The position numbers and the translations under genes are program-made. Below, one piece after another: positions 9,149 to 19,657 of a DNA stretch of 23,299 bases (positions are counted from its first letter, which is position 1; each line of letters starts with the position of its first letter). The notes under the pieces are model-generated. The model was given only the letters and a program-made list of their open reading frames with translations. It did no database searches and was not told the DNA's origin. The stretch comes from Albugo candida (Eukaryota; Oomycota; Peronosporomycetes; Albuginales; Albuginaceae), in contig CAJNAR010000108.1 in assembly GCA_905220665.1 (NCBI GenBank), positions 1-23,299 on the forward strand. The letters are read 5' to 3'.

Positions 9149-9463
9149 TTATGTGGGAGAATCATGGTTCTGAACACAGCATGTCCTAACGTTGATCGTA
9201 GACCACTCAACCATCCCAAGTTTGCAGTCATCGTGTTTTCCTTTTTCACTAGGGACCAGGAAACGTGAGTTTGAGATGTCATGTATTGACCCCAGCGAAA
9301 CCACTTGCATTAGAATATTTCCAAATTCTGCAATCTGTCTCAAGTTCTCTGAGAAAGCTTTCATAAACACGTCACCTTTTGAAAAGAAATGTGTAACCAT
9401 GTTCGCGTCTTTGTGACCTTGAAGATGCGCTGATCTGTTATGTGATCCCATGCATAGCTGCAA
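9149..9463 (-). pseudogene. Open coding-like frame of monomer 14 (~100 codons)
   Basis: On the - strand the frame runs unbroken to TAA at 9149-9151. The listed extent begins at TTG; the first ATG is at 9451-9449. Core text includes HLQGHKDANMVTHFFSKGD, FMKAFSENLRQIAEF and KHDDCKLGMVEWSTINV. No signal peptide, membrane segment or familiar motif is seen; the middle looks helical. A TTTATTTGCAG acceptor-like sequence sits in phase just upstream (AG at 9459-9458), and ATTAAA lies downstream of the stop on the same strand. It may be a last exon fragment of an unknown gene. The C-terminal part is in frame only because two indels cancel. Confidence 0.3.
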
Positions 9464-9472
9464 ATAAAATAG
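9458..9472 (-). other. Acceptor-like sequence on the - strand (TTTATTTGCAG)
   Basis: Read on the - strand, TTCTATTTTATTTGCAG ends with AG at 9459-9458, immediately before CTATGCATGGG of the coding-like frame, with the frame in phase 0 at that point. The same sequence occurs in every monomer body but is absent at the short-unit junctions, where the frame continues from the previous unit instead. It overlaps the + strand AATAAA, so one sequence may explain both. Confidence 0.25.
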
Positions 9473-9750
9473 AACGAGTCTGACCTTTTTCTAGATTTCG
9501 TATAGAGACTCAAACATCAGTCAAGCCAATGAACAATATAACTGCTCTACGCAAGTGTATCGTGCAAAGTAGTTTGTTGCACTTGGCTACTTTGTTTTCC
9601 TTTGTTATCACATGTTAGGACATTAAGTCTTGAATATGCTGTTTCATTACCGTCCATATAGAAAACGACGGTTGGTTTTTGTCAGGTATATAAAAGAGAA
9701 AGAGCGAAGTCGTAGCTCGCAAGACTGGTCAGGAGCACATTCATTCTTTT

Positions 9751-10395
9751 TGTGATAGTCTAAAATGTTTAATGCTTCAATATGCAGTATTGTTATGTGG
9801 GAGAATCATGGTTCTGAACACAGCATGTCCTAACGTTGATCGTAGACCACTCAACCATCCCAAGTTTGCAGTCATCGTGTTTTCCTTTTTCACTAGGGAC
9901 CAGGAAACGTGAGTTTTGGGGTGTCATGTCTTGACCCCACCGAAACCACTTGCATTAGAATATTTCCAAATTCTGCAATCTGTCTCAAGTTCTCTGAGAA
10001 AGCTTTCATAAACACGTCACTTTTTGAAAAGAAATGTGTAACCATGTTCGCGTCTTTGTGACCTTGAAGATGCGCTGATCTGTTATGTGATCCCATGCAT
10101 AGCTGCAAATAAAATAGAACGAGTCTGACCTTTTTCTAGATTTCGTATAGAGACTCAAACATCAGTCAAGCCAATGAACAATATAACTGCTCTACGCAAG
10201 TGTATCGTGCAAAGTAGTTTGTTGCACTTGGCTACTTTGTTTTCCTTTGTTATCACATGTTAGGACATTAAGTCTTGAATATGATGTTTCATTACCGTCC
10301 ATATAGAAAACGACTGTTGGTTTTTGTCAGGTATATAAAAGAGAAAGAGCGAAGTCGTAGCTCGCAAGACTGGTCAGGAGCACATTCATTCTTTG
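9751..10395 (+). repeat. Monomer 15 (645 bp, plain)
   Basis: TATA box at 10332-10341. The edge reads CTTTTTGTGATAG rather than CTTTGTGTGATAG. It carries TCTTGACCCCACC, and CACTTTTTG near 10018. Confidence 0.97.
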
Positions 10396-11040
10396 TGTGA
10401 TAGTCTAAAATGTTTAATGCTTCAATATGCAGTATTGTTATGTGGAAGAATCATGGTTCTGAACACAGCATGTCCTAACGTTGATCGTAGACCACTCAAC
10501 CATCCCAAGTTTGCAGTCATCGTGTTTTCCTTTTTCACTAGGGACCAGGAAACGTGAGTTTTGGGGTGTCATGTATTGACCCCAGCGAAACCACTTGCAT
10601 TAGAATATTTCCAAATTCTGCAATCTGTCTCAAGTTCTCTGAGAAAGCTTTCATAAACACGTCACCTTTTGAAAAGAAATGTGTAACCATGTTCGCGTCT
10701 TTGTGACCTTGAAGATGCGCTGATCTGTTATGTGATCCCATGCATAGCTGCAAATAAAATAGAACGAGTCTGACCTTTTTCTAGATTTCGTATAGAGACT
10801 CAAACATCAGTCAAGCCAATGAACAATATAACTGCTCTACGCAAGTGTATTGTGCAAAGTAGTTTGTTGCACTTGGCTACTTTGTTCTCCTTGTTTATCA
10901 CATGTTAGGACATTAAGTCTTGAATATGATGTTTCATTACCGTCCATATAGAAAACGACTGTTGGTTTTTGTCAGGTATATAAAAGAGAAAGAGCGAAGT
11001 CGTAGCTCGCAAGACTGGTCAGGAGCACATTCATTCTTTG
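10396..11040 (+). repeat. Monomer 16 (645 bp, plain)
   Basis: TATA box at 10977-10986. It has GTGGAAGAATC and CTCCTTGTTTATC, close to monomers 12 and 19. Confidence 0.97.
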
Positions 11041-11686
11041 TGTGATAGTCTAAAATGTTTAATGCTTCAATATGCAGTATTGTTACGTGGGAGAATCATG
11101 GTTCTGAACACAGCATGTCCTAACGTTGATCGTAGACCACTCAACCATCCCAAGTTTGCAGTCATCGTGTTTTTCCTTTTTCACTAGGGACCAGGAAACG
11201 TGAGTTTTGGGGTGTCATGTATTGACCCCTGCGAAACCACTTGCATAAGAACATTCTGAAATTCTGCAATCTGTCTCAAGTTCTCTGAGAAAGCTTTCAT
11301 AAACACGTCACCTTTTGAAAAGAAATGTGTAACCATGTTCGCGTCTTTGTGACCTTGAAGATGCGCTGATCTGTTATGTGATCCCATGCATAGCTGCAAA
11401 TAAAATAGAACGAGTCTGACCTTTTTCTAGATTTCGTATAGAGACTCAAACATCAGTCAAGCCAATGAACAATATAACTGCTCTACGCAAGTGTATCGTG
11501 CAAAGTAGTTTGTTGCACTTGGCTACTTTGTTTTCCTTTGTTATCACATGTTAGGACATTAAGTCTTGAATATGCTGTTTCATTACCGTCCATATAGAAA
11601 ACGACTGTTGGTTTTTGTCAGGTATATAAAAGAGAAAGACCGAAGCCGTAGCTTGCAAGACTGGTCAGGAGCACATTCGTTCTGTG
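11041..11686 (+). repeat. Monomer 17 (646 bp, plain)
   Basis: TATA box at 11623-11632, followed by private changes (AGACCGAAGCCG). It has ACCCCTGCG, also in monomers 18, 23, 24 and 26-28, and TTACGTGGG near 11083. Confidence 0.97.
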
Positions 11687-12332
11687 TGTGATAGTCTAAA
11701 ATGTTTAATGCTTCAATATGCAGTATTGTTATGTGGGAGAATCATGGTTCTGAACACAGCATGTCCTAACGTTGATCGTAGACCACTCAACCATCCCAAG
11801 TTTGCAGTCATCGTGTTTTTCCTTTTTCACTAGGGACCAGGAAACGTGAGTTTTGGGGTGTCATGTATTGACCCCTGCGAAACCACTTGCATAAGAACAT
11901 TCTGAAATTCTGCAATCTGTCTCAAGTTCTCTGAGAAAGCTTTCATAAACACGTCACCTTTTGAAAAGAAATGTGTAACCATGTTCGCGTCTTTGTGATC
12001 TTGAAGATGCGCTGATCTGTTATGTGATCCCATGCATAGCTGGAAATAAAATAGAACGAGTCTGACCTTTTTCTAGATTTCGTATAGAGACTCAAACATC
12101 AGTCAAGCCAATGAACAATATAACTGCTCTACGCAAGTGTATTGTGCAAAGTAGTTTGTTGCACTTGGCTACTTTGTTCTCCTTGTTTATCACATGTTAG
12201 GACATTAAGTCTTGAATATGATGTTTCATTACCGTCCATATAGAAAACGACTGTTGGTTTTTGTCAGGTATATAAAAGAGAAAGAGCGAAGTCGTAGCTC
12301 GCAAGACTGGTCAGGAGCACATTCATTCTTTG
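11687..12332 (+). repeat. Monomer 18 (646 bp, plain)
   Basis: TATA box at 12269-12278. Private changes are GTGATCTTG and CTGGAAAT. It has ACCCCTGCG and CTCCTTGTTTATC. Confidence 0.97.
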
Positions 12333-12977
12333 TGTGATAGTCTAAAATGTTTAATGCTTCAATATGCAGTATTGTTATGTGGAAGGATCATGGTTCTGAA
12401 CACAGCATGTCCTAACGTTGATCGTAGACCACTCAACCATCCCAAGTTTGCAGTCATCGTGTTTTCCTTTTTCACTAGGGACCAGGAAACGTGAGTTTTG
12501 GGGTGTCATGTATTGACCCCAGCGAAACCACTTGCATTAGAATATTTCCAAATTCTGCAATCTGTCTCAAGTTCTCTGAGAAAGCTTTCATAAACACGTC
12601 ACCTTTTGAAAAGAAATGTGTAACCATGTTCGCGTCTTTGTGACCTTGAAGATGCGCTGATCTGTTATGTGATCCCATGCATAGCTGCAAATAAAATAGA
12701 ACGAGTCTGACCTTTTTCTAGATTTCGTATAGAGACTCAAACATCAGTCAAGCCAATGAACAATATAACTGCTCTACGCAAGTGTATCGTGCAAAGTAGT
12801 TTGTTGCACTTGGCTACTTTGTTTTCCTTTGTTATCACATGTTAGGACATTAAGTCTTGAATATGATGTTTCATTACCGTCCATATAGAAAACGACTGTT
12901 GGTTTTTGTCAGGTATATAAAAGAGAAAGAGCGAAGTCGTAGCTCGCAAGAGTGGTCAGGAGCACATTCATTCTTTG
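12333..12977 (+). repeat. Monomer 19 (645 bp, plain)
   Basis: TATA box at 12914-12923. It shares GGAAGGATC with monomer 12. A private change, AAGAGTGGTC, lies just after the TATA box. Confidence 0.97.
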
Positions 12978-13621
12978 TGTGATAGTCTAAAATGTTTAAT
13001 GCTTCAATATGCAGTATTGTTATGTGGGAGAATCATGGTTCTGAACACAGCATGTCCTAACGTTGATCGTAGACCACTCAACCATCCCAAGTTTGCAGTC
13101 ATCGTGTTTTTCCTTTTTCACTAGGGACCAGGAAACGTGAGTTTGAGATGTCATGTATTGACCCCAGCTAACCACTTGCATTAGAATATTTCCAAATTCT
13201 GCAATCTGTCTCAAGTTCTCTGAGAAAGCTTTCATAAACACGTCACCTTTTGAAAAGAAATGTGTAACCATGTTCGCGTCTTTGTGACCTTGAAGATGCG
13301 CTGATCTGTTATGTGATCCCATGCATAGCTGCAAATAAAATAGAACGAGTCTGACCTTTTTCTAGATTTCGTATAGAGACTCAAACATCAGTCAAGCCAA
13401 TGAACAATATAACTGCTCTACGCAAGTGTATCGTGCAAAGTAGTTTGTTGCACTTGGCTACTTTGTTTTCCTTTGTTATCACATGTTAGGACATTAAGTC
13501 TCGAATATGCTGTTTCATTACCGTCCATATAGAAAACGACTGTTGGTTTTTGTCAGGTATATAAAAGAGAAAGAGCGAAGTCGTAGCTCGCAAGACTGGT
13601 CAGGAGCACATTCATTCTTTG
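12978..13621 (+). repeat. Monomer 20 (644 bp, plain; - strand frame intact)
   Basis: TATA box at 13558-13567. AGCTAACC plus the short GTTTGAG form plus five T give a - strand frame open over 104 codons (13020-13334). This is a different indel combination from monomer 14 with the same outcome. Confidence 0.97.
13020..13334 (-). pseudogene. Open coding-like frame of monomer 20 (~100 codons)
   Basis: Same N-terminal core as the monomer 14 frame, then VVSWGQYMTSQTHVSWSL, then the common end KHDDCKLGMVEWSTINV. Here AGCTAACC keeps the first frame, while the short GTTTGAG form and the five-T tract cancel each other. The frame is therefore shifted only over about 20 residues. First ATG at 13322-13320. 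Function unknown. Confidence 0.3.
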
Positions 13622-13725
13622 TGTGATAGTCTTAAATGTTTAATGCTTCAATATGCAGTATTGTTATGTGGGAGAATCATGGTTCTGAACACAGCATGTC
13701 CTAACGTTGATCGTAGACCACTCAA

Positions 13726-13964
13726 CCATCCCAAGTTTGCAGTCATCGTGTTTTTCCTTTTTCACTAGGGACCAGGAAACGTGAGTTTTGGGGTGTCATG
13801 TATTGACCCCAGCGAAACCACTTGCATAAGAACATTCTGAAATTCTGCAATCTGTCTCAAGTTCTCTGAGAAGGCTTTCATAAACACATCACCTTTCGGA
13901 AAGAAATGTGTAACCATGTTCGCGTCTTTGTGACCTTGGAGATCCGATAATCTATTCCACTCGA
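13726..13964 (+). repeat. First internal short unit (239 bp) in monomer 21
   Basis: Ends at TCGA (13961-13964) and is followed directly by a second unit. Has the five-T tract. Confidence 0.95.
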
Positions 13965-14088
13965 CCATCCCAAGTTTGCAGTCATCGTGTTTTCCTTTTT
14001 CACTAGGGACCAGGAAACGTGAGTTTTGGGGTGTCATGTATTGACCCCAGCGAAACCACTTGCATAAGAACATTCTGAAATTCTGCAA
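13765..14088 (-). pseudogene. Frame crossing the first/second short-unit junction in monomer 21
   Basis: 107 codons with the NRLSDLQGHKD junction and one full core. It overlaps the next such frame by 86 nt, an effect of the +1 base at AGCGAAACC in each unit. Confidence 0.25.
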
Positions 14089-14202
14089 TCTGTCTCAAGT
14101 TCTCTGAGAAGGCTTTCATAAACACATCACCTTTCGGAAAGAAATGTGTAACCATGTTCGCGTCTTTGTGACCTTGGAGATCCGATAATCTATTCCACTC
14201 GA
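13965..14202 (+). repeat. Second internal short unit (238 bp) in monomer 21
   Basis: Directly adjoins the first; the main visible difference is the four-T tract. This shows the short unit can itself amplify in tandem. Confidence 0.95.
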
Positions 14203-14326
14203 CCATCCCAAGTTTGCAGTCATCGTGTTTTCCTTTTTCACTAGGGACCAGGAAACGTGAGTTTTGGGGTGTCATGTATTGACCCCAGCGAAACCACTTG
14301 CATAAGAACATTCTGAAATTCTGCAA
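14003..14326 (-). pseudogene. Frame crossing the second short-unit junction in monomer 21
   Basis: Same 107-codon product as the preceding junction frame, 238 nt away and thus in a different phase. The double unit here is not one continuous reading frame, unlike the pair in monomer 31. Confidence 0.25.
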
Positions 14327-14743
14327 TCTGTCTCAAGTTTTCTGAGAAAGCTTTCATAAACACGCCACCTTTTGAAAAGAAATGTGTAACCATGTTCGCG
14401 TCTTTGTGACCTTGAAGATGCGCTGATCTGTTATGTGATCCCATGCATAGCTGCAAATAAAATAGAACGAGTCTGACCTTTTTCTAGATTTCGTATAGAG
14501 ACTCAAACATCAGTCAATCCAATTAACTATATAACTGCTCTACGCAAGTGTATTGTGCAAAGTAGTTTGTTGCACTTGGCTACTTTGTTTTCCTTTGTTA
14601 TCACATGTTAGGACATTAAGTCTTGAATATGATGTTTCATTACCGTCCATATAGAAAACGACTGTTGGTTTTTGTCAGGTATATAAAAGAGAAAGAGCGG
14701 AGTCGTAGCTCGCAAGACTGGTCAGGAGCACATTCATTCTTTG

Positions 14744-15465
14744 TGTGATAGTCTAAAATGTTTAATGCTTCAATATGCAGTATTGTTATGTGGGAGAATC
14801 ATGGTTCTGAACACAGCATGTCCTAACGTTGATCGTAGACCACTCAACCATCCCAAGTTTGCAGTCATCGTGTTTTTCCTTTTTCACTAGGGACCAGGAA
14901 ACATGAGTTTTGGGGTGTCATGTATTGACCCCAGCGAAACCACTTGCATAAGCAAATTCTGAAATTCTGCAATCTGTCTCAAGTTCTCTGAGAAGGCTTT
15001 CATAAACCCCAGCTAACCACTTGCATTAGAATATTTCCAAATTCTGCAATCTGTCTCAAGTTCTCTGAGAAAGCTTCCATAAACACGTCACCTTTCGGAA
15101 AGAAATGTGTAACCATGTTCGCGTCTTTGTGACCTTTAAGATGCGCTGATCTGTTATGTGATCCCATGCATAGCTGCAAATAAAATAGAACGAGTCTGAC
15201 CTTTTTCTAGATTTCGTATAGAGACTCAAACATCAGTCAATCCAATGAACTATATAACTGCTCTACGCAAGTGTATTGTGCAAAGTAGTTTGTTGCACTT
15301 GGCTACTTTGTTTTCCTTTGTTATCACATGTTAGGACATTAAGTCTTGAATATGATGTTTCATTACCGTCCATATAGAAAACGACTGTTGGTTTTTGTCA
15401 GGTATATAAAAGAAAAGAGCGAAGTCGTAGCTCGCAAGACTGGTCAGGAGCACATTCATTCTTTT
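14744..15465 (+). repeat. Monomer 22 (722 bp, 77-bp partial duplication)
   Basis: TATA box at 15403-15412, then one base missing (AAAAGAAAAGAGCG). The donor-like GT is lost (AAACATGAG). The internal duplication begins at CATAAACCCCAGC near 15001. Confidence 0.97.
14929..15083 (+). repeat. 77-bp partial tandem duplication in monomer 22
   Basis: After CTTTCATAAAC the text jumps back to CCCCAGCTAACC and repeats the stretch to CATAAACACG. The AGC anchors lie at 14933 and 15011, 78 nt apart, with a 1-nt difference between AGCGAAACC and AGCTAACC. The two halves are of different types (AGCAAATTCTG and AGAATATTTCC), so the event joined two unlike copies. Confidence 0.92.
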
Positions 15466-16111
15466 TGTGATAGTCTAAAATGTTTAATGCTTCAATATGC
15501 AGTATTGTTATGTGGGAGAATCATGGTTCTGAACACAGCATGTCCTAACGTTGATCGTAGACCACTCAACCATCCCAAGTTTGCAGTCATCGTGTTTTTC
15601 CTTTTTCACTAGGGACCAGGAAACGTGAGTTTTGGGGTGTCATGTATTGACCCCTGCGAAACCACTTGCATAAGAACATTCTGAAATTCTGCAATCTGTC
15701 TCAAGTTCTCTGAGAAAGCTTCCATAAACACGTCACCTTTTGAAAAGAAATGTGTAACCATGTTCGCGTCTTTGTGACCTTGAAGATGCGCTGATCTGTT
15801 ATGTGATCCCATGCATAGCTGCAAATAAAATAGAACGAGTCTGACCTTTTTCTAGATTTCGTATAGAGACTCAAACATCAGTCAATCCAATTAACTATAT
15901 AACTGCTCTACGCAAGTGTATCGTGCAAAGTAGTTTGTTGCACTTGGCTACTTTGTTTTCCTTTGTTATCACATGTTAGGACATTAAGTCTCGAATATGC
16001 TGTTTCATTACCGTCCACATAGAAAACGACGGTTGGTTTTTGTCAGGTATATAAAAGAGAAAGAGCGAAGTCGTAGCTCGCAAGACTGGTCAGGAGCACA
16101 TTCATTCTTTG
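15466..16111 (+). repeat. Monomer 23 (646 bp, plain)
   Basis: TATA box at 16048-16057. It has ACCCCTGCG, AGCTTCCATAAAC (- strand M-E-A-F) and the CCACATAG/GACGG variants shared with monomers 26 and 27. Confidence 0.97.
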
Positions 16112-16996
16112 TGTGATAGTCTAAAATGTTTAATGCTTCAATATGCAGTATTGTTATGTGGGAGAATCATGGTTCTGAACACAGCATGTCCTAACGTTGA
16201 TCGTAGACCACTCAACCATCCCAAGTTTGCAGTCATCGTGTTTTTCCTTTTTCACTAGGGACCAGGAAACGTGAGTTTTGGGGTGTCATGTATTGACCCC
16301 TGCGAAACCACTTGCATAAGAACATTCTGAAATTCTGCAATCTGTCTCAAGTTCTCTGAGAAAGCTTCCATAAACACGTCACCTTTCGGAAAGAAATGTG
16401 TAACCATGTTCGCGTCTTTGTGACCTTGGAGATCCGATAATCTATTCCACTCGACCATCCCAAGTTTGCAGTCATCGTGTTTTTCCTTTTTCACTAGGGA
16501 CCAGGAAACATGAGTTTTGGGGTGTCATGTATTGACCCCAGCGAAACCACTTGCATTAGAATATTTCCAAATTCTGCAATCTGTCTCAAGTTCTCTGAGA
16601 AAGCTTCCATAAACACGTCACCTTTCGGAAAGAAATGTGTAACCATGTTCGCGTCTTTGTGCCCTTGAAGATGCGCTGATCTGTTATGTGATCCCATGCA
16701 TAGCTGCAAATAAAATAGAACGAGTCTGACCTTTTTCTAGATTTCGTATAGAGACTCAAACATCAGTCAATCCAATTAACTATATAACTGCTCTACGCAA
16801 GTGTATTGTGCAAAGTAGTTTGTTGCACTTGGCTACTTTGTTTTCCTTTGTTATCACATGTTAGGACATTAAGTCTCGAATATGCTGTTTCATTACCGTC
16901 CATATAGAAAACGACTGTTGGTTTTTGTCAGGTATATAAAAGAGAAAGAGCGAAGTCGTAGCTTGCAAGACTGGTCAGGAGCACATTCGTTCTTTG
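16112..16996 (+). repeat. Monomer 24 (885 bp, one internal short unit)
   Basis: TATA box at 16933-16942; extra unit at 16216-16454. The second copy of the donor-like site is AAACATGAG. GTGACC is changed to GTGCCC near 16660. Confidence 0.97.
16216..16454 (+). repeat. Internal short unit (239 bp) in monomer 24
   Basis: Carries ACCCCTGCG and AGCTTCCATAAAC, so it has taken up variants of the neighbouring monomer 23. Same GAGATCCGAT end segment. Confidence 0.95.
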
Positions 16997-17719
16997 TGTG
17001 ATAGTCTAAAATGTTTAATGCTTCAATATGCAGTATTGTTATGTGGGAGAATCATGGTTCTGAACACAGCATGTCCTAACGTTGATCGTAGACCACTCAA
17101 CCATCCCAAGTTTGCAGTCATCGTGTTTTTCCTTTTTCACTAGGGACCAGGAAACATGAGTTTTGGGGTGTCATGTATTGACCCCAGCGAAACCACTTGC
17201 ATAAGCAAATTCTGAAATTCTGCAATCTGTCTCAAGTTCTCTGAGAAGGCTTTCATAAACCCCAGCTAACCACTTGCATTAGAATATTTCCAAATTCTGC
17301 AATCTGTCTCAAGTTCTCTGAGAAAGCTTCCATAAACACGTCACCTTTCGGAAAGAAATGTGTAACCATGTTCGCGTCTTTGTGACCTTTAAGATGCGCT
17401 GATCTGTTATGTGATCCCATGCATAGCTGCAAATAAAATAGAACGAGTCTGACCTTTTTCTAGATTTCGTATAGAGACTCAAACATCAGTCAATCCAATG
17501 AACTATATAACTGCTCTACGCAAGTGTATTGTGCAAAGTAGTTTGTTGCACTTGGCTACTTTGTTTTCCTTTGTTATCACATGTTAGGACATTAAGTCTT
17601 GAATATGATGTTTCATTACCGTCCATATAGAAAACGACTGTTGGTTTTTGTCAGGTATATAAAAGAGAAAGAGCGAAGTCGTAGCTCGCAAGACTGGTCA
17701 GGAGCACATTCATTCTTTT
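16997..17719 (+). repeat. Monomer 25 (723 bp, same 77-bp partial duplication)
   Basis: TATA box at 17656-17665. It shares with monomer 22 the duplication junction, AAACATGAG and ACCTTTAAGATG, so the two are copies of one event. Confidence 0.97.
17182..17336 (+). repeat. 77-bp partial tandem duplication in monomer 25
   Basis: Identical junction to monomer 22 (ATAAACCCCAGCTAACC), AGC anchors at 17186 and 17264. Same event, spread by a larger duplication or conversion. Confidence 0.92.
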
Positions 17720-18365
17720 TGTGATAGTCTAAAATGTTTAATGGTTCAATATGCAGTATTGTTATGTGGGAGAATCATGGTTCTGAACACAGCATGTCCT
17801 AACGTTGATCGTAGACCACTCAACCATCCCAAGTTTGCAGTCATCGTGTTTTTCCTTTTTCAGTAGGGACCAGGAAACGTGAGTTTTGGGGTGTCATGTA
17901 TTGACCCCTGCGAAACCACTTGCATAAGAACATTCTGAAATTCTGCAATCTGTCTCAAGTTCTCTGAGAAAGCTTTCATAAACACGTCACCTTTTGAAAA
18001 GAAATGTGTAACCATGTTCGCGTCTTTGTGACCTTGAAGATGCGCTGATCTGTTATGTGATCCCATGCATAGCTGCAAATAAAATAGAACGAGTCTGACC
18101 TTTTTCTAGATTTCGTATAGAGACTCAAACATCAGTCAATCCAATTAACTATATAACTGCTCTACGCAAGTGTATCGTGCAAAGTAGTTTGTTGCACTTG
18201 GCTACTTTGTTTTCCTTTGTTATCACATGTTAGGACATTAAGTCTCGAATATGCTGTTTCATTACCGTCCACATAGAAAACGACGGTTGGTTTTTGTCAG
18301 GTATATAAAAGAGAAAGAGCGAAGTCGTAGCTCGCAAGACTGGTCAGGAGCACATTCATTCTTTG
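17720..18365 (+). repeat. Monomer 26 (646 bp, plain; CAGTAG)
   Basis: TATA box at 18302-18311. CACTAG is replaced by CAGTAG, seen only here and in monomer 27. A private ATGGTTC lies near 17743. Confidence 0.97.
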
Positions 18366-19011
18366 TGTGATAGTCTAAAATGTTTAATGCTTCAATATGC
18401 AGTATTGTTATGTGGGAGAATCATGGTTCTGAACACAGCATGTCCTAACGTTGATCGTAGACCACTCAACCATCCCAAGTTTGCAGTCATCGTGTTTTTC
18501 CTTTTTCAGTAGGGACCAGGAAACGTGAGTTTTGGGGTGTCATGTATTGACCCCTGCGAAACCACTTGCATAAGAACATTCTGAAATTCTGCAATCTGTC
18601 TCAAGTTCTCTGAGAAAGCTTTCATAAACACGTCACCTTTTGAAAAGAAATGTGTAACCATGTTCGCGTCTTTGTGACCTTGAAGATGCGCTGATCTGTT
18701 ATGTGATCCCATGCATAGCTGCAAATAAAATAGAACGAGTCTGACCTTTTTCTAGATTTCGTATAGAGACTCAAACATCAGTCAATCCAATTAACTATAT
18801 AACTGCTCTACGCAAGTGTATCGTGCAAAGTAGTTTGTTGCACTTGGCTACTTTGTTTTCCTTTGTTATCACATGTTAGGACATTAAGTCTCGAATATGC
18901 TGTTTCATTACCGTCCACATAGAAAACGACGGTTGGTTTTTGTCAGGTATATAAAAGAGAAAGAGCGAAGTCGTAGCTCGCAAGACTGGTCAGGAGCACA
19001 TTCATTCTTTG
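18366..19011 (+). repeat. Monomer 27 (646 bp, plain; CAGTAG)
   Basis: TATA box at 18948-18957. Nearly identical to monomer 26, including the private CAGTAG, so one of the two is a recent copy. Confidence 0.97.
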
Positions 19012-19657
19012 TGTGATAGTCTAAAATGTTTAATGCTTCAATATGCAGTATTGTTATGTGGGAGAATCATGGTTCTGAACACAGCATGTCCTAACGTTGA
19101 TCGTAGACCACTCAACCATCCCAAGTTTGCAGTCATCGTGTTTTTCCTTTTTCACTAGGGACCAGGAAACGTGAGTTTTGGGGTGTCATGTATTGACCCC
19201 TGCGAAACCACTTGCATAAGAACATTCTGAAATTCTGCAATCTGTCTCAAGTTCTCTGAGAAAGCTTTCATAAACACGTCACCTTTTGAAAAGAAATGTG
19301 TAACCATGTTCGCGTCTTTGTGACCTTGAAGATGCGCTGATCTGTTATGTGATCCCATGCATAGCTGCAAATAAAATAGAACGAGTCTGACCTTTTTCTA
19401 GATTTCGTATAGAGACTCAAACATCAGTCAAGCCAATGAACAATATAACTGCTCTACGCAAGTGTATCGTGCAAAGTAGTTTGTTGCACTTGGCTACTTT
19501 GTTTTCCTTTGTTATCACATGTTAGGACATTAAGTCTTGAATATGCTGTTTCATTACCGTCCATATAGAAAACGACGGTTGGTTTTTGTCAGGTATATAA
19601 AAGAGAAAGAGCGAAGTCGTAGCTTGCAAGACTGGTCAGGAGCACATTCGTTCTGTG
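19012..19657 (+). repeat. Monomer 28 (646 bp, plain)
   Basis: TATA box at 19594-19603. ACCCCTGCG type, with the AGCCAATGAACAAT promoter region. Confidence 0.97.

Larger units (their letters stand above)
9107..9750 (+). repeat. Monomer 14 (644 bp, plain; - strand frame intact)
   Basis: TATA box at 9687-9696. AGCGAAACC (+1) is offset by GTTTGAG (-1), and with the four-T tract the - strand frame is open over 104 codons (9149-9463). Confidence 0.97.
13622..14743 (+). repeat. Monomer 21 (1122 bp, two internal short units)
   Basis: TATA box at 14680-14689. Units at 13726-13964 and 13965-14202 are almost identical, so the second is a recent local duplication. It starts with AGTCTTAAATG instead of AGTCTAAAATG. 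Confidence 0.97.

Noticed and set aside
9192..9416. + strand 74-codon open frame in monomer 14
   Set aside because: It is the complement of the better-supported - strand frame, opens only because of the same indels, and is not kept in other monomers.
15346..15612. + strand 88-codon open frame across the TATA box of monomer 22
   Set aside because: It spans the promoter-like region and exists only because one base is missing after the TATA box (AAAAGAAAAGAGCG); no other copy has it.
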